Positions 51,863 through 59,908 of a DNA stretch of 64,000 nt are shown here, piece by piece (positions within the stretch are counted from its first letter, which is position 1; every line of letters starts with the position of its first letter). The position numbers and the translations under genes were made by a program. The notes beneath the pieces are model-generated. The model was not told the origin of the DNA. It did not search any database and saw only the letters and a program-made list of their open reading frames with translations. The stretch is from Streptacidiphilus rugosus AM-16 (GTDB taxonomy: Bacteria > Actinomycetota > Actinomycetes > Streptomycetales > Streptomycetaceae), in the NCBI RefSeq assembly GCF_000744655.1, contig NZ_JQMJ01000004.1, forward strand, positions 2,790,001-2,854,000, in the 5' to 3' direction.

Positions 51863-52827
51863 GCGCGCCTCAGCCCGTCCGCCCGGTGCAGCCGACGACG
51901 CCGTTCGTCGGGCGCCGCACCGGGTGGGTCCGGTTCCCCTCCGCGGTGCTGCGCACCGCGCGGCCGCGGCAGTGGGTGAAGAACCTGCTGGTCTTCGCGG
52001 CTCCGCTGACCGGCTCGGAACTGACGGCACGCCAGTTCGAGGCCCGTGGCGGCAGCGCGCTGGGCGGGGCGGCCCTGGCCTTCGTGGTCTTCACGCTGGC
52101 CTCCTGCTCGGTCTACTTCGTCAACGACGCGGTGGATGCGGAGCGCGACCGGCAGCACCCGCGCAAGTGCCTGCGGCCGATCGCCTCCGGCGAGCTGAGC
52201 GAGACGGCGGCGATGGCCGTCGCCGCGACCTGCGTGGCCGCGGCCCTGGCGGTGAGCCTGACCGCTCCCGGCTTCGGGCTGACCATCGCGGTCTCGGCCT
52301 ACCTGGTGACGTCGTTCCTGTACAGCCTCGGGCTGAAGCACCTGGCGGTGCTGGAGCTCACGCTGGTCGCCTCGGGCTTCGTGCTCAGGGCGCTGGGCGG
52401 CGCGGCGTCCTCGCAGGTGCCGCCGTCGGGCTGGTTCGTGCTGGTCTGCAGTCTGGGCGCGCTGCTGGTCGCCACGGCGAAGCGCCATACCGAGTTGGCC
52501 GGCCTCGGCGATCCCGCGGCGGCGCACCGGCCCTCCCTCCAGCACTACACGGCCTCCGGCCTGAGGCTCGCGCAACGCGTCATCGCCCTGGCGATGGTGG
52601 CGGCGTACCTCGCGTGGGCGCTGCTCGAGGCGGACCCGCGGACGCGGGGGTGGCACGTGGCAACCGTGATACCGCTGAGCGCGGCGCTGATCCGCTTCGA
52701 CGGACTGACGTCGCGCGGCACGACCAACCACATCGAGGATCTGCTGATCCGTGACGCCCCGATGATCGCCTTCGAGATCGCCTGGCTCCTCCTCTTCGCC
52801 CTCGGCTTCGCCGCGCCGGCGATGTGA
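51859..52827 (+). CDS. Decaprenyl-phosphate phosphoribosyltransferase (UbiA family)
   Basis: 322 aa with about eight hydrophobic segments. UbiA aspartate motif YFVNDAVDAERDRQHPRKCL and RPIASGELS match the DPPR synthase (Rv3806c) branch. The second motif region is GLRLAQRVIALAMV/DGLTSRGTTNHIEDLLI. In mycobacteria this enzyme feeds arabinan synthesis; streptomycetes lack arabinogalactan, so the ribosyl or arabinosyl donor probably serves another wall glycan. Translationally coupled to the NAGPA protein. Confidence 0.85.
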   Translation: MSAPQPVRPVQPTTPFVGRRTGWVRFPSAVLRTARPRQWVKNLLVFAAPLTGSELTARQFEARGGSALGGAALAFVVFTLASCSVYFVNDAVDAERDRQHPRKCLRPIASGELSETAAMAVAATCVAAALAVSLTAPGFGLTIAVSAYLVTSFLYSLGLKHLAVLELTLVASGFVLRALGGAASSQVPPSGWFVLVCSLGALLVATAKRHTELAGLGDPAAAHRPSLQHYTASGLRLAQRVIALAMVAAYLAWALLEADPRTRGWHVATVIPLSAALIRFDGLTSRGTTNHIEDLLIRDAPMIAFEIAWLLLFALGFAAPAM

Positions 52828-52880
52828 CCATCGCGCAAGCGGCCAGGTGCAACACCCCCGAGCCCGCGAGCAACCACCCT

Positions 52881-53225
52881 GAGGGGGCACCCCGGCCGAA
52901 GGCTGGGGGTGGGCGACCCTGCACGTTGAGGACCATCTGCTCGTCAGAGGGGGTGCCTCCCAGCCGAAGACTGGGGAGCGTCGCACCCACTCAGGGGGGG
53001 GGGCACCTCCCGGCCGAAGACTGGGGAGTGTCGCACCCACTCAGGGGGGGGCACCTCCCGGCCGAAGACTGGGGAGTGTCGCGCCCACGCAAGGGGCACG
53101 TCCCGGCGGAGGAGCCGCACATCAGCACGGCCGCCCCTGGATGGTGCAACTCGGCCGATTGTTGAGGACCATCCGGTCGCCGGAGGGGGTGGGTGCCTCC
53201 CGGCCGAGGGCTGGGGGATTGTCGC
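52881..53225. repeat. Array of about five hairpin-forming repeats, 48-50 bp period
   Basis: Unit core CTCCCGGCCGAAGACTGGGG, which can fold as CTCCC.GCC-GAAG-.CTGGGGAG, followed by GTGTCGCACCCACTCAGG and a G-run. Three nearly identical units start near 52956, 53006 and 53054; older variants lie at about 52890 and 53196. G-run length varies between units. Confidence 0.85.
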
Positions 53226-53355
53226 GCCCACGCGCCGGAGGCGCGGAACAGCAGAGCCTCGCGCCCCCGGACAGTGCAACCCGCTCGGCGCTCGAGGCTC
53301 ACGTCCGCGCGCCGGAGCCGCGCAGTTCGCCGCGCCCCGGTTGAGGCAGTGCAAC
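53126..53355. repeat. Interspersed repeat family, cluster 1
   Basis: Copies of a motif related to GCGCAGTTCCCCGCGCCCC and ending in GGACAGTGCAAC: about 53126-53150, 53231-53280 and 53311-53355. The same family recurs at 56.5-56.75 kb. TTGAGGACCATCCGG at 53162-53176 is also shared in part with that locus. Confidence 0.75.
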
Positions 53356-53375
53356 TGGCCCTCTGTGGTGAGGGG

Positions 53376-54335
53376 TCAGCGGCCGCCGGGGGTGGCGGCG
53401 GGGTCGGGGCCGGCGGCGGCTTCGGCCTCGTCGTAGAGGTCGGGTTCGAGGTAGATGACGCGGGCCATCGGCTCCTCGGCGCGGACCCGCTCCTCCGCCG
53501 CGTTGATCGTCGCGGCGATCGCGCGCGCGTCCGCGTCCGGGCGGACGGCGATCTTCGCGGCGACCAGCAGTTCCTCGGGGCCCAGATGCAGGGTCCGCAT
53601 GTGGATGATCTGCTCGACGTCGTGGCCGGCCAGCATCGCCGCGCGGATCCTGGCGACCGCCTCGGCGCCCGCGCCCTCGCCCAGCAGCAGCGACTTCGTC
53701 TCCACCGCCAGGACGAACGCGATGACGACCAGCAGGGTGCCGATGCAGAGCGTGCCCACACCGTCCCAGACGCCGTCGCCGGTCAGCACCGCGAGGCCGA
53801 CGCCGCCGAGCGCCAGCACCAGACCGATCAGCGCGCCGAAGTCCTCCAGCAGGACGACCGGCAGTTCCGGCGCCTTCGCCGTACGGATGAAGCGGCCCCA
53901 GGACTGACGCCCCTTCAGCGGTCGCGCCTCCGCGATCGCCGTGCGGAACGAGAAGCCCTCCGCCACGATCGCGAAGAGCAGGACCCCCACGGGCCAGTAC
54001 CAGTGGTCGATGGCGTGCGGGTGCCTGACCTTCTCCACGCCCTCGTACAGCGCGAAGACCCCGCCGATGGTGAAGAGCACGATGGAGACGAGGAAGCCGT
54101 AGACGTAGCGCTCACGCCCGTAGCCGAAGGGGTGCGACTCGTCCGCCTGGCGGCGCGCCTTGCGGCCGCCCACCAGCAGCAGCACCTGGTTGCCCGAGTC
54201 GGCGAGCGAGTGCACGCCCTCCGCGAGCATGGAGGAGGAGCCGCTGAAGGCGAAGGCGACGAACTTCGACACCGCGATCGCGAGGTTGGCTCCAAGAGCC
54301 GCGACAACGGCCTTCGTGCCTCCGGACGAGCTCAT
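53376..54335 (-). CDS. Cation diffusion facilitator (ZnT9-like CDF) transporter
   Basis: 319 aa with about six membrane segments. First metal helix AEGVHSLADSGNQVLLLVGG (HxxxD), later helix PVVLLEDFGALIGLVLALGG, where E-D replaces the usual HxxxD, as in the ZnT9-type CDF branch. The motif RRQADESHPFGYGRERYVYG is the family signature. The C-terminal domain (MRTLHLGPEELLVAAKIAVR) is the cytoplasmic metal-sensing part. Zinc or other divalent cation efflux. Confidence 0.9.
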   Translation of the reverse strand: MSSSGGTKAVVAALGANLAIAVSKFVAFAFSGSSSMLAEGVHSLADSGNQVLLLVGGRKARRQADESHPFGYGRERYVYGFLVSIVLFTIGGVFALYEGVEKVRHPHAIDHWYWPVGVLLFAIVAEGFSFRTAIAEARPLKGRQSWGRFIRTAKAPELPVVLLEDFGALIGLVLALGGVGLAVLTGDGVWDGVGTLCIGTLLVVIAFVLAVETKSLLLGEGAGAEAVARIRAAMLAGHDVEQIIHMRTLHLGPEELLVAAKIAVRPDADARAIAATINAAEERVRAEEPMARVIYLEPDLYDEAEAAAGPDPAATPGGR

Positions 54336-54404
54336 AGGTAGGAATCTCCCGCCTCGTTCTTACCTGAAAGAGCACCACCGTAGTCCACGGACCCGAACCG
54401 GGTA

Positions 54405-54857
54405 CTAGGGCACCACCGTGACCGGCCAGCGGCCGGACTTGACCAGGCGGACGCCGACCGAGCCCACCAGGCGGTGGCCCGCCTTCTGGGACGCGCCGAT
54501 CACCACGGCGTCCGCCTTGAGCTGGTCGGCCAGGTCCACGATGCCCTGGTACGGGTCGCCGGGCGTGGAGTAGAACTCCCAGCGGATGCGCTCGCCCTCG
54601 GGAATCCGCTCGACCGCGTCGCGGATCTCGGCGAGCAGGTGCTCGGCGACGTCCTGCTCGGCCTGGATCACGGCCGCGCCGACCTCCGCCCCGCCCACGG
54701 CGGTGATCGGCTGCACGTAGGCGAGCGCGAGCTTCGCGCCCTGCCGCCGTGCGAGACCGGACGCGTAGGCGGCGGCCCGCATCGAGGAGTCGGAGCCGTC
54801 GATGCCGACGACGATCACCGACGGTCCGTCCGTGCCGAGTTCGAACGTGTCACCCAT
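54405..54857 (-). CDS. Universal stress protein
   Basis: 150 aa single UspA domain: VIVVGIDGSDSSMRAAAYAS, then LADQLKADAVVIGASQKAGH and RLVGSVGVRLVKSGRWPVTV. The loop here is GASQKAGHRLVGSVG, so the G-2x-G-9x-G ATP signature is altered (Ser-Gln-Lys-Ala); nucleotide binding is uncertain. Upstream of the CDF gene on the same strand. Confidence 0.85.
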   Translation of the reverse strand: MGDTFELGTDGPSVIVVGIDGSDSSMRAAAYASGLARRQGAKLALAYVQPITAVGGAEVGAAVIQAEQDVAEHLLAEIRDAVERIPEGERIRWEFYSTPGDPYQGIVDLADQLKADAVVIGASQKAGHRLVGSVGVRLVKSGRWPVTVVP

Positions 54858-54961
54858 GTCACCCTCACCCTCCGCCCCACGAGCAGAGCCCGCTCGCGGG
54901 CCCTGCTCCGACCGATCCCGACCCTACGCCCAAGATCGAACCGCCGGCGGGCTCGCCGCGC

Positions 54962-55276
54962 TCACTCCTCGGCGGCGATGCTCTCGTGATGCCGGATGAC
55001 CTCGGCGATGATGAAGTTCAGGAACTTCTCCGCGAACGCCGGATCGAGCCTCGCCGCCAGGGCCAGGTCGCGCAGCCGGGCGATCTGCTCCCGCTCGCGC
55101 CCGGGGTCGGCCGGCGGCAGGCGGTACTCGGCCTTGAGGCGGCCGACCTCCTGCGTGCACTTGAAGCGCTCGGCCAGCATGTGCACGATCGCGGCGTCGA
55201 TGTTGTCGATGCTGCCGCGCAGGCGCTCAAGCTCCGCCTTCGCGTGCGGGTCGACCTCGGCGTGGCTGTCGGACAT
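54962..55276 (-). CDS. Chorismate mutase, AroQ type
   Basis: 104 aa; GGGGAG precedes ATG 55276. All-helical AroQ pattern: LERLRGSIDNIDAAIVHMLA, ERFKCTQEVGRLKAEYRLPP, DPGREREQIARLRDLALAAR, LNFIIAEVIRHHESI. Converts chorismate to prephenate for Phe/Tyr synthesis. Single-domain and probably cytoplasmic. Confidence 0.9.
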   Translation of the reverse strand: MSDSHAEVDPHAKAELERLRGSIDNIDAAIVHMLAERFKCTQEVGRLKAEYRLPPADPGREREQIARLRDLALAARLDPAFAEKFLNFIIAEVIRHHESIAAEE

Positions 55277-55374
55277 GCGCTCCCCTGTCGGCCTGGCTGC
55301 TGGTTGCCCGGGCCGGTTCCTCCGGTCGGGCCGGGCGGCCACTCCCTGGCCCCGCCCGGGCCCAAGAATACCGA

Positions 55375-55405
55375 TTCGGCATTTCGCCGAACGGTCATGT
55401 AATGT
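55375..55405 (+). promoter_or_regulatory. Promoter of tRNA-Lys copy 2
   Basis: TTCGGC (55375-55380), 19-bp spacer, TAATGT (55400-55405), the same hexamers and spacing as copy 1. The sequence from the -10 to the tRNA is identical in both copies. Confidence 0.5.
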
Positions 55406-55420
55406 CTTCCACGTCAGCAG

Positions 55421-55494
55421 GCGCCGCTAGCTCAGTTGGTTAGAGCAGCTGACTCTTAATCAGCGGGTCCGGGGTTCGAGTCCCTGGCGGCGCA
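55421..55494 (+). tRNA. tRNA-Lys (CTT anticodon), copy 2
   Basis: 74 nt, base-for-base identical to copy 1 at 48983. CCA is not encoded. Confidence 0.95.
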
Positions 55495-55505
55495 CAGACA
55501 GCTCG

Positions 55506-55539
55506 AAGGGCTCTCCCGTCCACGGACGGGAGAGCCCTT
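55506..55539 (+). terminator. Terminator of tRNA-Lys copy 2
   Basis: A perfect 14-bp stem, AAGGGCTCTCCCGT with ACGGGAGAGCCCTT, loop CCACGG. Base changes relative to copy 1 are compensated on both sides of the stem. Confidence 0.85.
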
Positions 55540-55596
55540 CGGCGTTCCGGGGCGAGGCGGTAGGGTCGAGCCTGCTCGTCCGACACGATCGAGGAG

Positions 55597-55653
55597 GTGG
55601 GTCCCATCAACGCCAGCAAGGTGTGTGCGCTCCCCTCCCACGGCGGCCGTTAG
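55597..55653 (+). CDS. Possible 18-codon leader peptide
   Basis: A GAGGAGG sequence is followed by an open frame from GTG 55597 (or, with ideal spacing, a non-standard ATC at 55606) that reads INASKVCALPSHGGR and stops at TAG 55651. TAGGGT at 55561-55566 could be its -10 element. Downstream GGCCGTTAGGCGTACGGC can fold before the methyltransferase gene. An attenuator leader is possible; unproven. Confidence 0.35.
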   Translation: MGPINASKVCALPSHGGR

Positions 55654-55715
55654 GCGTACGGCACGGCCCGGGGAGCCCGCTGTCGGTCTTCCCCGAAGGG
55701 CTTACGGACTTCTCC

Positions 55716-56537
55716 ATGTCTGACTCTCCTGTCTTCCTCACCTCCACCGCCTTCCCCTCCGTGGTGGAGCGGCTGCGCGCCGCCGGTTGCGTCTTCGCGG
55801 AGGACGAGGCGCGGCTGCTGCTGGACGCGGCGGCGTCCCGCGAGGATCTCGACGCGATGGTCGCGCGTCGGGTGGGCGGCCTGCCGCTCGAACACGTACT
55901 GGGCTGGGCCCGTTTCTGCGGCCTGCGGATCGCCGTGGATCCCGGCGTCTTCGTCCCGCGTCCGCGCACGGAGTTCCTGGTGCAGCAGGCCGCGGCGCTG
56001 GCCCCGCCGGGCGCGGTGGTGGTGGATCTCTGCTGCGGCTCCGGCGCGCTGGGCGTGGCGCTTGCGCGCCGACTCGGCGCGCCGGAACGGCCGGTGGAAC
56101 TGCACGCGGCGGACATCGACCCCGCGGCGGTCGCCTGCGCCCGCCGCAACGTCGCTCCGCTGGGCGGGCAGGCGTACGAGGGCGACCTCTTCACCGCGTT
56201 GCCGCCTGCGGCGTCGCTCCAGGGGCGGATCGACGTACTGCTCGCCAACGTGCCGTATGTCCCGACGGACGACCTCCCGTTGCTTCCGGCGGAGGCCCGC
56301 GAGCACGAGGCCCTGGTCGCCTTGGACGGCGGCGCGGACGGCCTGGCCGTTCTCCGGCGGGTGACCGCGGAGGCGGCGACGTGGCTGGCCCCGGGCGGCG
56401 CGATGCTTGTCGAAACGAGCGAACACCAGCGGGACGCGGCGCTCGCGGCGTTCGCCTCCGGCGGTTTGGTCGCCGAGCTCGCGACGTCGGACGAGTACTG
56501 GTCCACGGTCGTCATCGGCCGCCGCCGGACGGCGTAG
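55716..56537 (+). CDS. PrmC/HemK-like N5-glutamine methyltransferase family protein
   Basis: 273 aa from ATG 55716. N-terminal helical recognition domain (FPSVVERLRAAGCVFAEDEA, GLPLEHVLGWARFCGLRIAV, FVPRPRTEFLVQQA), SAM motif I VVVDLCCGSGALGVALA, and LLANVPYVPTDD in place of the NPPY motif. The NVPY form occurs in actinobacterial PrmC paralogues. The genuine PrmC substrate (release factors) cannot be assumed. Confidence 0.82.
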   Translation: MSDSPVFLTSTAFPSVVERLRAAGCVFAEDEARLLLDAAASREDLDAMVARRVGGLPLEHVLGWARFCGLRIAVDPGVFVPRPRTEFLVQQAAALAPPGAVVVDLCCGSGALGVALARRLGAPERPVELHAADIDPAAVACARRNVAPLGGQAYEGDLFTALPPAASLQGRIDVLLANVPYVPTDDLPLLPAEAREHEALVALDGGADGLAVLRRVTAEAATWLAPGGAMLVETSEHQRDAALAAFASGGLVAELATSDEYWSTVVIGRRRTA

Positions 56538-56768
56538 CCGTCCTGGGGCGCGAGGAACTGCGCGAGAAACCACCGTGTGCGGATGGCCCTGCTCGACGAG
56601 GACCATCCGCACGCCGGTGGCTTGGCGCGCAGTTCCTCGCACCCCCCGGACAGTGCAACCGACCCGTTTGCCGGACAACACCGCGCCACGCGCCGAAGGC
56701 GCGCAGTTCCCCGCGCCCCTGGACAGTGCAACCAGCCCGCCTGCAGAGGCAGCGCCGCGGCGGAGGGG
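56538..56768. repeat. Interspersed repeat family, cluster 2
   Basis: Between the convergent methyltransferase and MFS stops. Two direct copies of the GCGCAGTTCC...GGACAGTGCAACC element (56625-56660 and 56690-56732), an inverted fragment GGCGCGAGGAACTGCGCG (56546-56563), and GAGGACCATCCG (56598-56609) shared with 53.16 kb. Confidence 0.75.
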
Positions 56769-58016
56769 TCAGGCGGAGGCTGGGGTGGGTTCGGGGCGGG
56801 TGGGGGTGAGGGTGCGGGAGAGGGGGCGGGTGGGGGTGAGGTGCGCGCGGAGGGCGACGAGCCCGGCGAAGCCGAGGGCCGCGCCGAAGGCCGGGACGAG
56901 GAAGCCCGCGGTGGGACCGTGGGCGTCGATGAGGCGGCCGGCGATCGTGGAGCCCAGGGCCAGGCCCAGGCCGATCGAGCCGGTCAGCCAGGTGAAGGCC
57001 TCGGTCTTCGCGCCGGAGTCGACCAACGTCTCGACCAGCGTGTACGCGGAGATCAGCGTCGGGGCGATGGCCAGGCCGCAGCAGAAGGCCGCCGCTGCCA
57101 GCGTGTACAGGTTCGGCATCGCCCACAGCGTGGACGCGCCGACGACCAGTGCCGCGTACGCGGCCAGCAGGCGGAACCGCGGCGAGCGCTTCCACCGGAC
57201 CGCGCCGAACGCCGTACCGGCGATCACGCTGCCGGCCGCGAACAGGCCGTAGACGACACCGCTCAGACCGGCCTTGCCCGCCGCCTCGCTCGCCGCGGTG
57301 ATCGAGACCTGGAGCGCGCCGAAGACCGTGCCGACGCCCAGCAGGCCGCCGACCAGCAGCCGGACGCCCGGCTGCGCCAGCGCGGAGCCGCCGTGCGCGG
57401 CGGCCGCCGTCCGGACCGGCGGGGCGGTACGGCGCTGGGCCGCGAACGCCAGGCCGCCGAGGACGGTGAGGACCGCCTCCGCGCCCAGGCCGGCCGCCGG
57501 GGCGACGGCGGTGCAGAGGGTGGTGGCGAGCACCGGGCCGAGCACGAAGGTCAGCTCGTCCGTCACGGATTCGAAGGCGAAGGCCGAGCTCAGCGCCTCG
57601 GGGCGGCCGTCCAGCGCGTGCAGCCAGCGGGCGCGGACCATCGCGCCGATCTGCGGCAGCGACGCGCCGGCCAGGCCGGCCGCGGCGAAGAGCGTCCACA
57701 CCGGGGCGCCCGCCAGTGCGAGGGCGATGAGGCCGACGACGGAGCCGCCGTGGATCGCGAGGCAGGGCAGCAGCACCGGGGCCTGGCCGACGCGGTCGGC
57801 CAGTCGGCCGGTCAGCGGCGCGCCGACGACCTGGGTGATCGAGGCGACCGCGGCGACCGCGCCCGCCGTGGTGTAGGAGTGCGTGGTGTCGAGCACGAGC
57901 AGGACGGTGCCCAGCCCGAGCATCGCGTAGGGGAGCCGCGCCACGAAGGCGGGAAGCAGGAAGGTCCAGGCGCCGGGGGTGCGTAGCAGCGCACCGTAGC
58001 CGAACGAGCGGGCCAT
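56769..58016 (-). CDS. MFS transporter
   Basis: 415 aa from ATG 58016 (GTG 58049 is also in frame). About 12 hydrophobic segments, beginning RTPGAWTFLLPAFVARLPYA. The loop GRLADRVGQAPVLLPCLAIH carries the MFS GxLaDrxG motif. The C-terminal tail is Thr/Pro/Arg-rich (LTPTRPLSRTLTPTRPEPTP), a short internal repeat. Exporter of unknown substrate. Confidence 0.82.
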   Translation of the reverse strand: MARSFGYGALLRTPGAWTFLLPAFVARLPYAMLGLGTVLLVLDTTHSYTTAGAVAAVASITQVVGAPLTGRLADRVGQAPVLLPCLAIHGGSVVGLIALALAGAPVWTLFAAAGLAGASLPQIGAMVRARWLHALDGRPEALSSAFAFESVTDELTFVLGPVLATTLCTAVAPAAGLGAEAVLTVLGGLAFAAQRRTAPPVRTAAAAHGGSALAQPGVRLLVGGLLGVGTVFGALQVSITAASEAAGKAGLSGVVYGLFAAGSVIAGTAFGAVRWKRSPRFRLLAAYAALVVGASTLWAMPNLYTLAAAAFCCGLAIAPTLISAYTLVETLVDSGAKTEAFTWLTGSIGLGLALGSTIAGRLIDAHGPTAGFLVPAFGAALGFAGLVALRAHLTPTRPLSRTLTPTRPEPTPASA

Positions 58017-58376
58017 GAGGGGAGGTCTCTCTGCCGCCTGGTAGCGCACAGGGATGTGGGTGGGCCCCGCGCGCCGAGGGTCGTCCTCTGGTGCTGACCG
58101 GGGTAGATACCGCGCGCCTCCGCCGGGGAGGGCGGGGGCCGACGGCCGCCGAGCGGTCTAGCCGACTCTGCATCAGGCAGATGTAGCTGGTCTCGGTAGA
58201 TCTTTGGACATCTTAACGCTAAACGATCCAAGCCCGCCGCCTCTTCCCACGTGAGCCCGGCCACCACACCACCCCCGTCGTCACCGTACGGACGCGAGCG
58301 GTTGCGCTGTGCGCACGGCGGGGGAATCGTGGCAGTCGATCCGACCCCCAGATCCGATCCGACCCCGGAGGGCCGC
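58017..58376. promoter_or_regulatory. Divergent promoter region with an A/T-rich dyad
   Basis: 360 bp between the MFS and VOC starts. At 58204-58231 TTGGA and TCCAA flank CTTAACGCTAA, an A/T island in otherwise G+C-rich DNA. It looks like a regulator site, but symmetry inside it is weak. No regulator gene is adjacent. Confidence 0.35.
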
Positions 58377-59171
58377 ATGCCCGACGTCAGCTCGTTCCCC
58401 GACGGCGCGCCCTGCTGGGCCGACCTGAACGCCCCCGATCTCGAATCCTCCCGCCGCTTCTACGGCGCGGTGCTGGGATGGGAGTTCCAGGACAACGGCC
58501 CGGAGTACGGGCACTACACGATGTGCCTGTGGAAGGGGAAGCCGGTCGCCGCGCTGATGCCGCCGCCGCCCGGCGCGGAAGGGCTGGCCCCGGCGTGGAA
58601 CGTCTACCTGAGGACCGGCGACGTCGACGCGACCATCGCCAAGGTCGAGGCGGGCGGCGGCAAGATCGCCATGGGCCCGCACGACGTGCCGGGCGCCGGA
58701 CGGCTGGCGTTCGCCTTCGACCCGCAGGGCGCCTCCTTCGGGTTGTGGCAGCCGGGCGGGCACGAGGGCGCGCAGCTGTACGGCGAGCCGGGCGCGATGT
58801 GCTGGAACGAGGTCTACACGACGGCGGGCGGGGCGGCGGACGCGTTCTACGCCGGGCTCTTCCCCTACCAGCAGCGTCAGATCGGCGGGGGCGGGGACTT
58901 CGACTACACCGTGTGGACGCCGGAGGGCGCGGAGCGCGAGGTCTGCGGCAGGCTGCGGTCCACCGACCCGGCCAACGAGCTGGCGGCGGGCGGCGGTTCG
59001 CCGTTCTGGGCGGTGTACTTCGCGGTGGCGGACGTCGACGAGACGGCCAAGCAGATCGCCGCGGTCGGCGGCTCGGTGCTGCACGGGCCGTTCGACTCGC
59101 CCTACGGGCGACTGTGCGTGGTGCGCGACCCGTCCGGCGCCGCCTTCACGGTGATGACGCTCGCGCGGTGA
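58377..59171 (+). CDS. VOC superfamily protein with two glyoxalase-like domains
   Basis: 264 aa; GGAGGG before ATG 58377. Domain 1 (about 8-125): PCWADLNAPDLESSRRFYGA, VLGWEFQDNG, FDPQGASFGLWQPG. Domain 2 (about 138-262): CWNEVYTTAGGAADAFYAGL, YFAVADVDETAKQIAAVGGS, RDPSGAAFTVMT. This pattern is shared with the 27-kDa antigen CFP30B group. Metal ligands are only partly kept, so a binding rather than catalytic role is possible. Confidence 0.85.
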   Translation: MPDVSSFPDGAPCWADLNAPDLESSRRFYGAVLGWEFQDNGPEYGHYTMCLWKGKPVAALMPPPPGAEGLAPAWNVYLRTGDVDATIAKVEAGGGKIAMGPHDVPGAGRLAFAFDPQGASFGLWQPGGHEGAQLYGEPGAMCWNEVYTTAGGAADAFYAGLFPYQQRQIGGGGDFDYTVWTPEGAEREVCGRLRSTDPANELAAGGGSPFWAVYFAVADVDETAKQIAAVGGSVLHGPFDSPYGRLCVVRDPSGAAFTVMTLAR

Positions 59172-59239
59172 CGACGCCGGCACAGTGACGGCCTGACGCC
59201 CACCCGACACCGGGGTGAAGGCGGGAGGTCGACCACACG

Positions 59240-59280
59240 AAGCGCGGGAACCGGGCACGCCGTGCCCGGTTCCCGCGCTT
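59240..59280 (+). terminator. Terminator after the VOC gene
   Basis: A perfect 19-bp stem beginning AAGCGCGGGAACCGGGCAC with a 3-base loop, the longest hairpin in the window. It lies 69 bp beyond the VOC stop. Confidence 0.85.
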
Positions 59281-59337
59281 CGCGGCTCCTACGATGGATG
59301 ACGACGTGTCAACGGACCATCGATCGGAGGTGCCCTC

Positions 59338-59763
59338 GTGGCAACCACCCGCACCGCGCGCACGACCTGGGAAGGCAACCTGATGGAGGGCAAGGGCGTC
59401 GTCGCCATGCTCTCGTCCGGGATCGGCGAGTACCCGGTGTCCTGGCCTTCCCGGGCCGAGCAGGCCAACGGCAAGACCAGCCCCGAGGAGCTGATCGCCG
59501 CGGCCCACAGCAGTTGCTTCTCGATGGCCCTCTCGCACGGTCTGGCCGGGGCCGGCACGCCGCCCACCAAGCTGGAGACGCAGGCCGAGGTCACCTTCCA
59601 GCCCGGCACCGGCATCACCGGCATCCACCTCTCCGTGGTCGGCACCGTGCCGGGCCTGGACGAGGCGGGCTTCGTCAAGGCGGCCGAGGACGCGAAGGCC
59701 AACTGCCCGGTGAGCCAGGCGCTGACCGGCACGACGATCACGCTCTCCGCCTCCCTGGCGTAA
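59338..59763 (+). CDS. OsmC family peroxiredoxin
   Basis: 141 aa from GTG 59338, CGGAGG upstream. OsmC signature: SPEELIAAAHSSCFSMALSH with the peroxidatic Cys and AKANCPVSQALTGT with the resolving Cys. N-terminal ARTTWEGNLMEGKGVV is also family-typical. Reduces organic hydroperoxides. Confidence 0.92.
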   Translation: MATTRTARTTWEGNLMEGKGVVAMLSSGIGEYPVSWPSRAEQANGKTSPEELIAAAHSSCFSMALSHGLAGAGTPPTKLETQAEVTFQPGTGITGIHLSVVGTVPGLDEAGFVKAAEDAKANCPVSQALTGTTITLSASLA

Positions 59764-59857
59764 CGGCGGACCGCCGGTCCGAAACCCGGCGGGCGTCGCG
59801 AGAACGAGTGAAAGGGGGCGCACGCCGCCCGCGTGCAACCCCCACCAGGGAGTGAAT

Positions 59858-59890
59858 CGGCCCCGGATCGCTGGCATGCGCCCGGGGCCG
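59858..59890 (+). terminator. Hairpin before the GGDEF-EAL gene
   Basis: CGGCCCCGG and CCGGGGCCG pair perfectly over 9 bp with a 15-base loop. It could end the OsmC transcript. TAAGAT (59896-59901) directly after it resembles a -10 element. Confidence 0.45.
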
Positions 59891-59908
59891 ACTCCTAAGA
59901 TCACTACC

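Noticed and set aside
52881-53225. Regularly spaced repeats that could be read as a CRISPR array
   Set aside because: Units are contiguous with no unique spacers, period 48-50 bp includes the whole repeat, and no cas genes are near. The Cas4-like nuclease is 7 kb away in an unrelated operon.
48983-55494. Integrated element between the two tRNA-Lys genes
   Set aside because: No integrase, no att-like partial tRNA copy (both tRNAs are complete with promoters and terminators), and the genes between are ordinary core genes.
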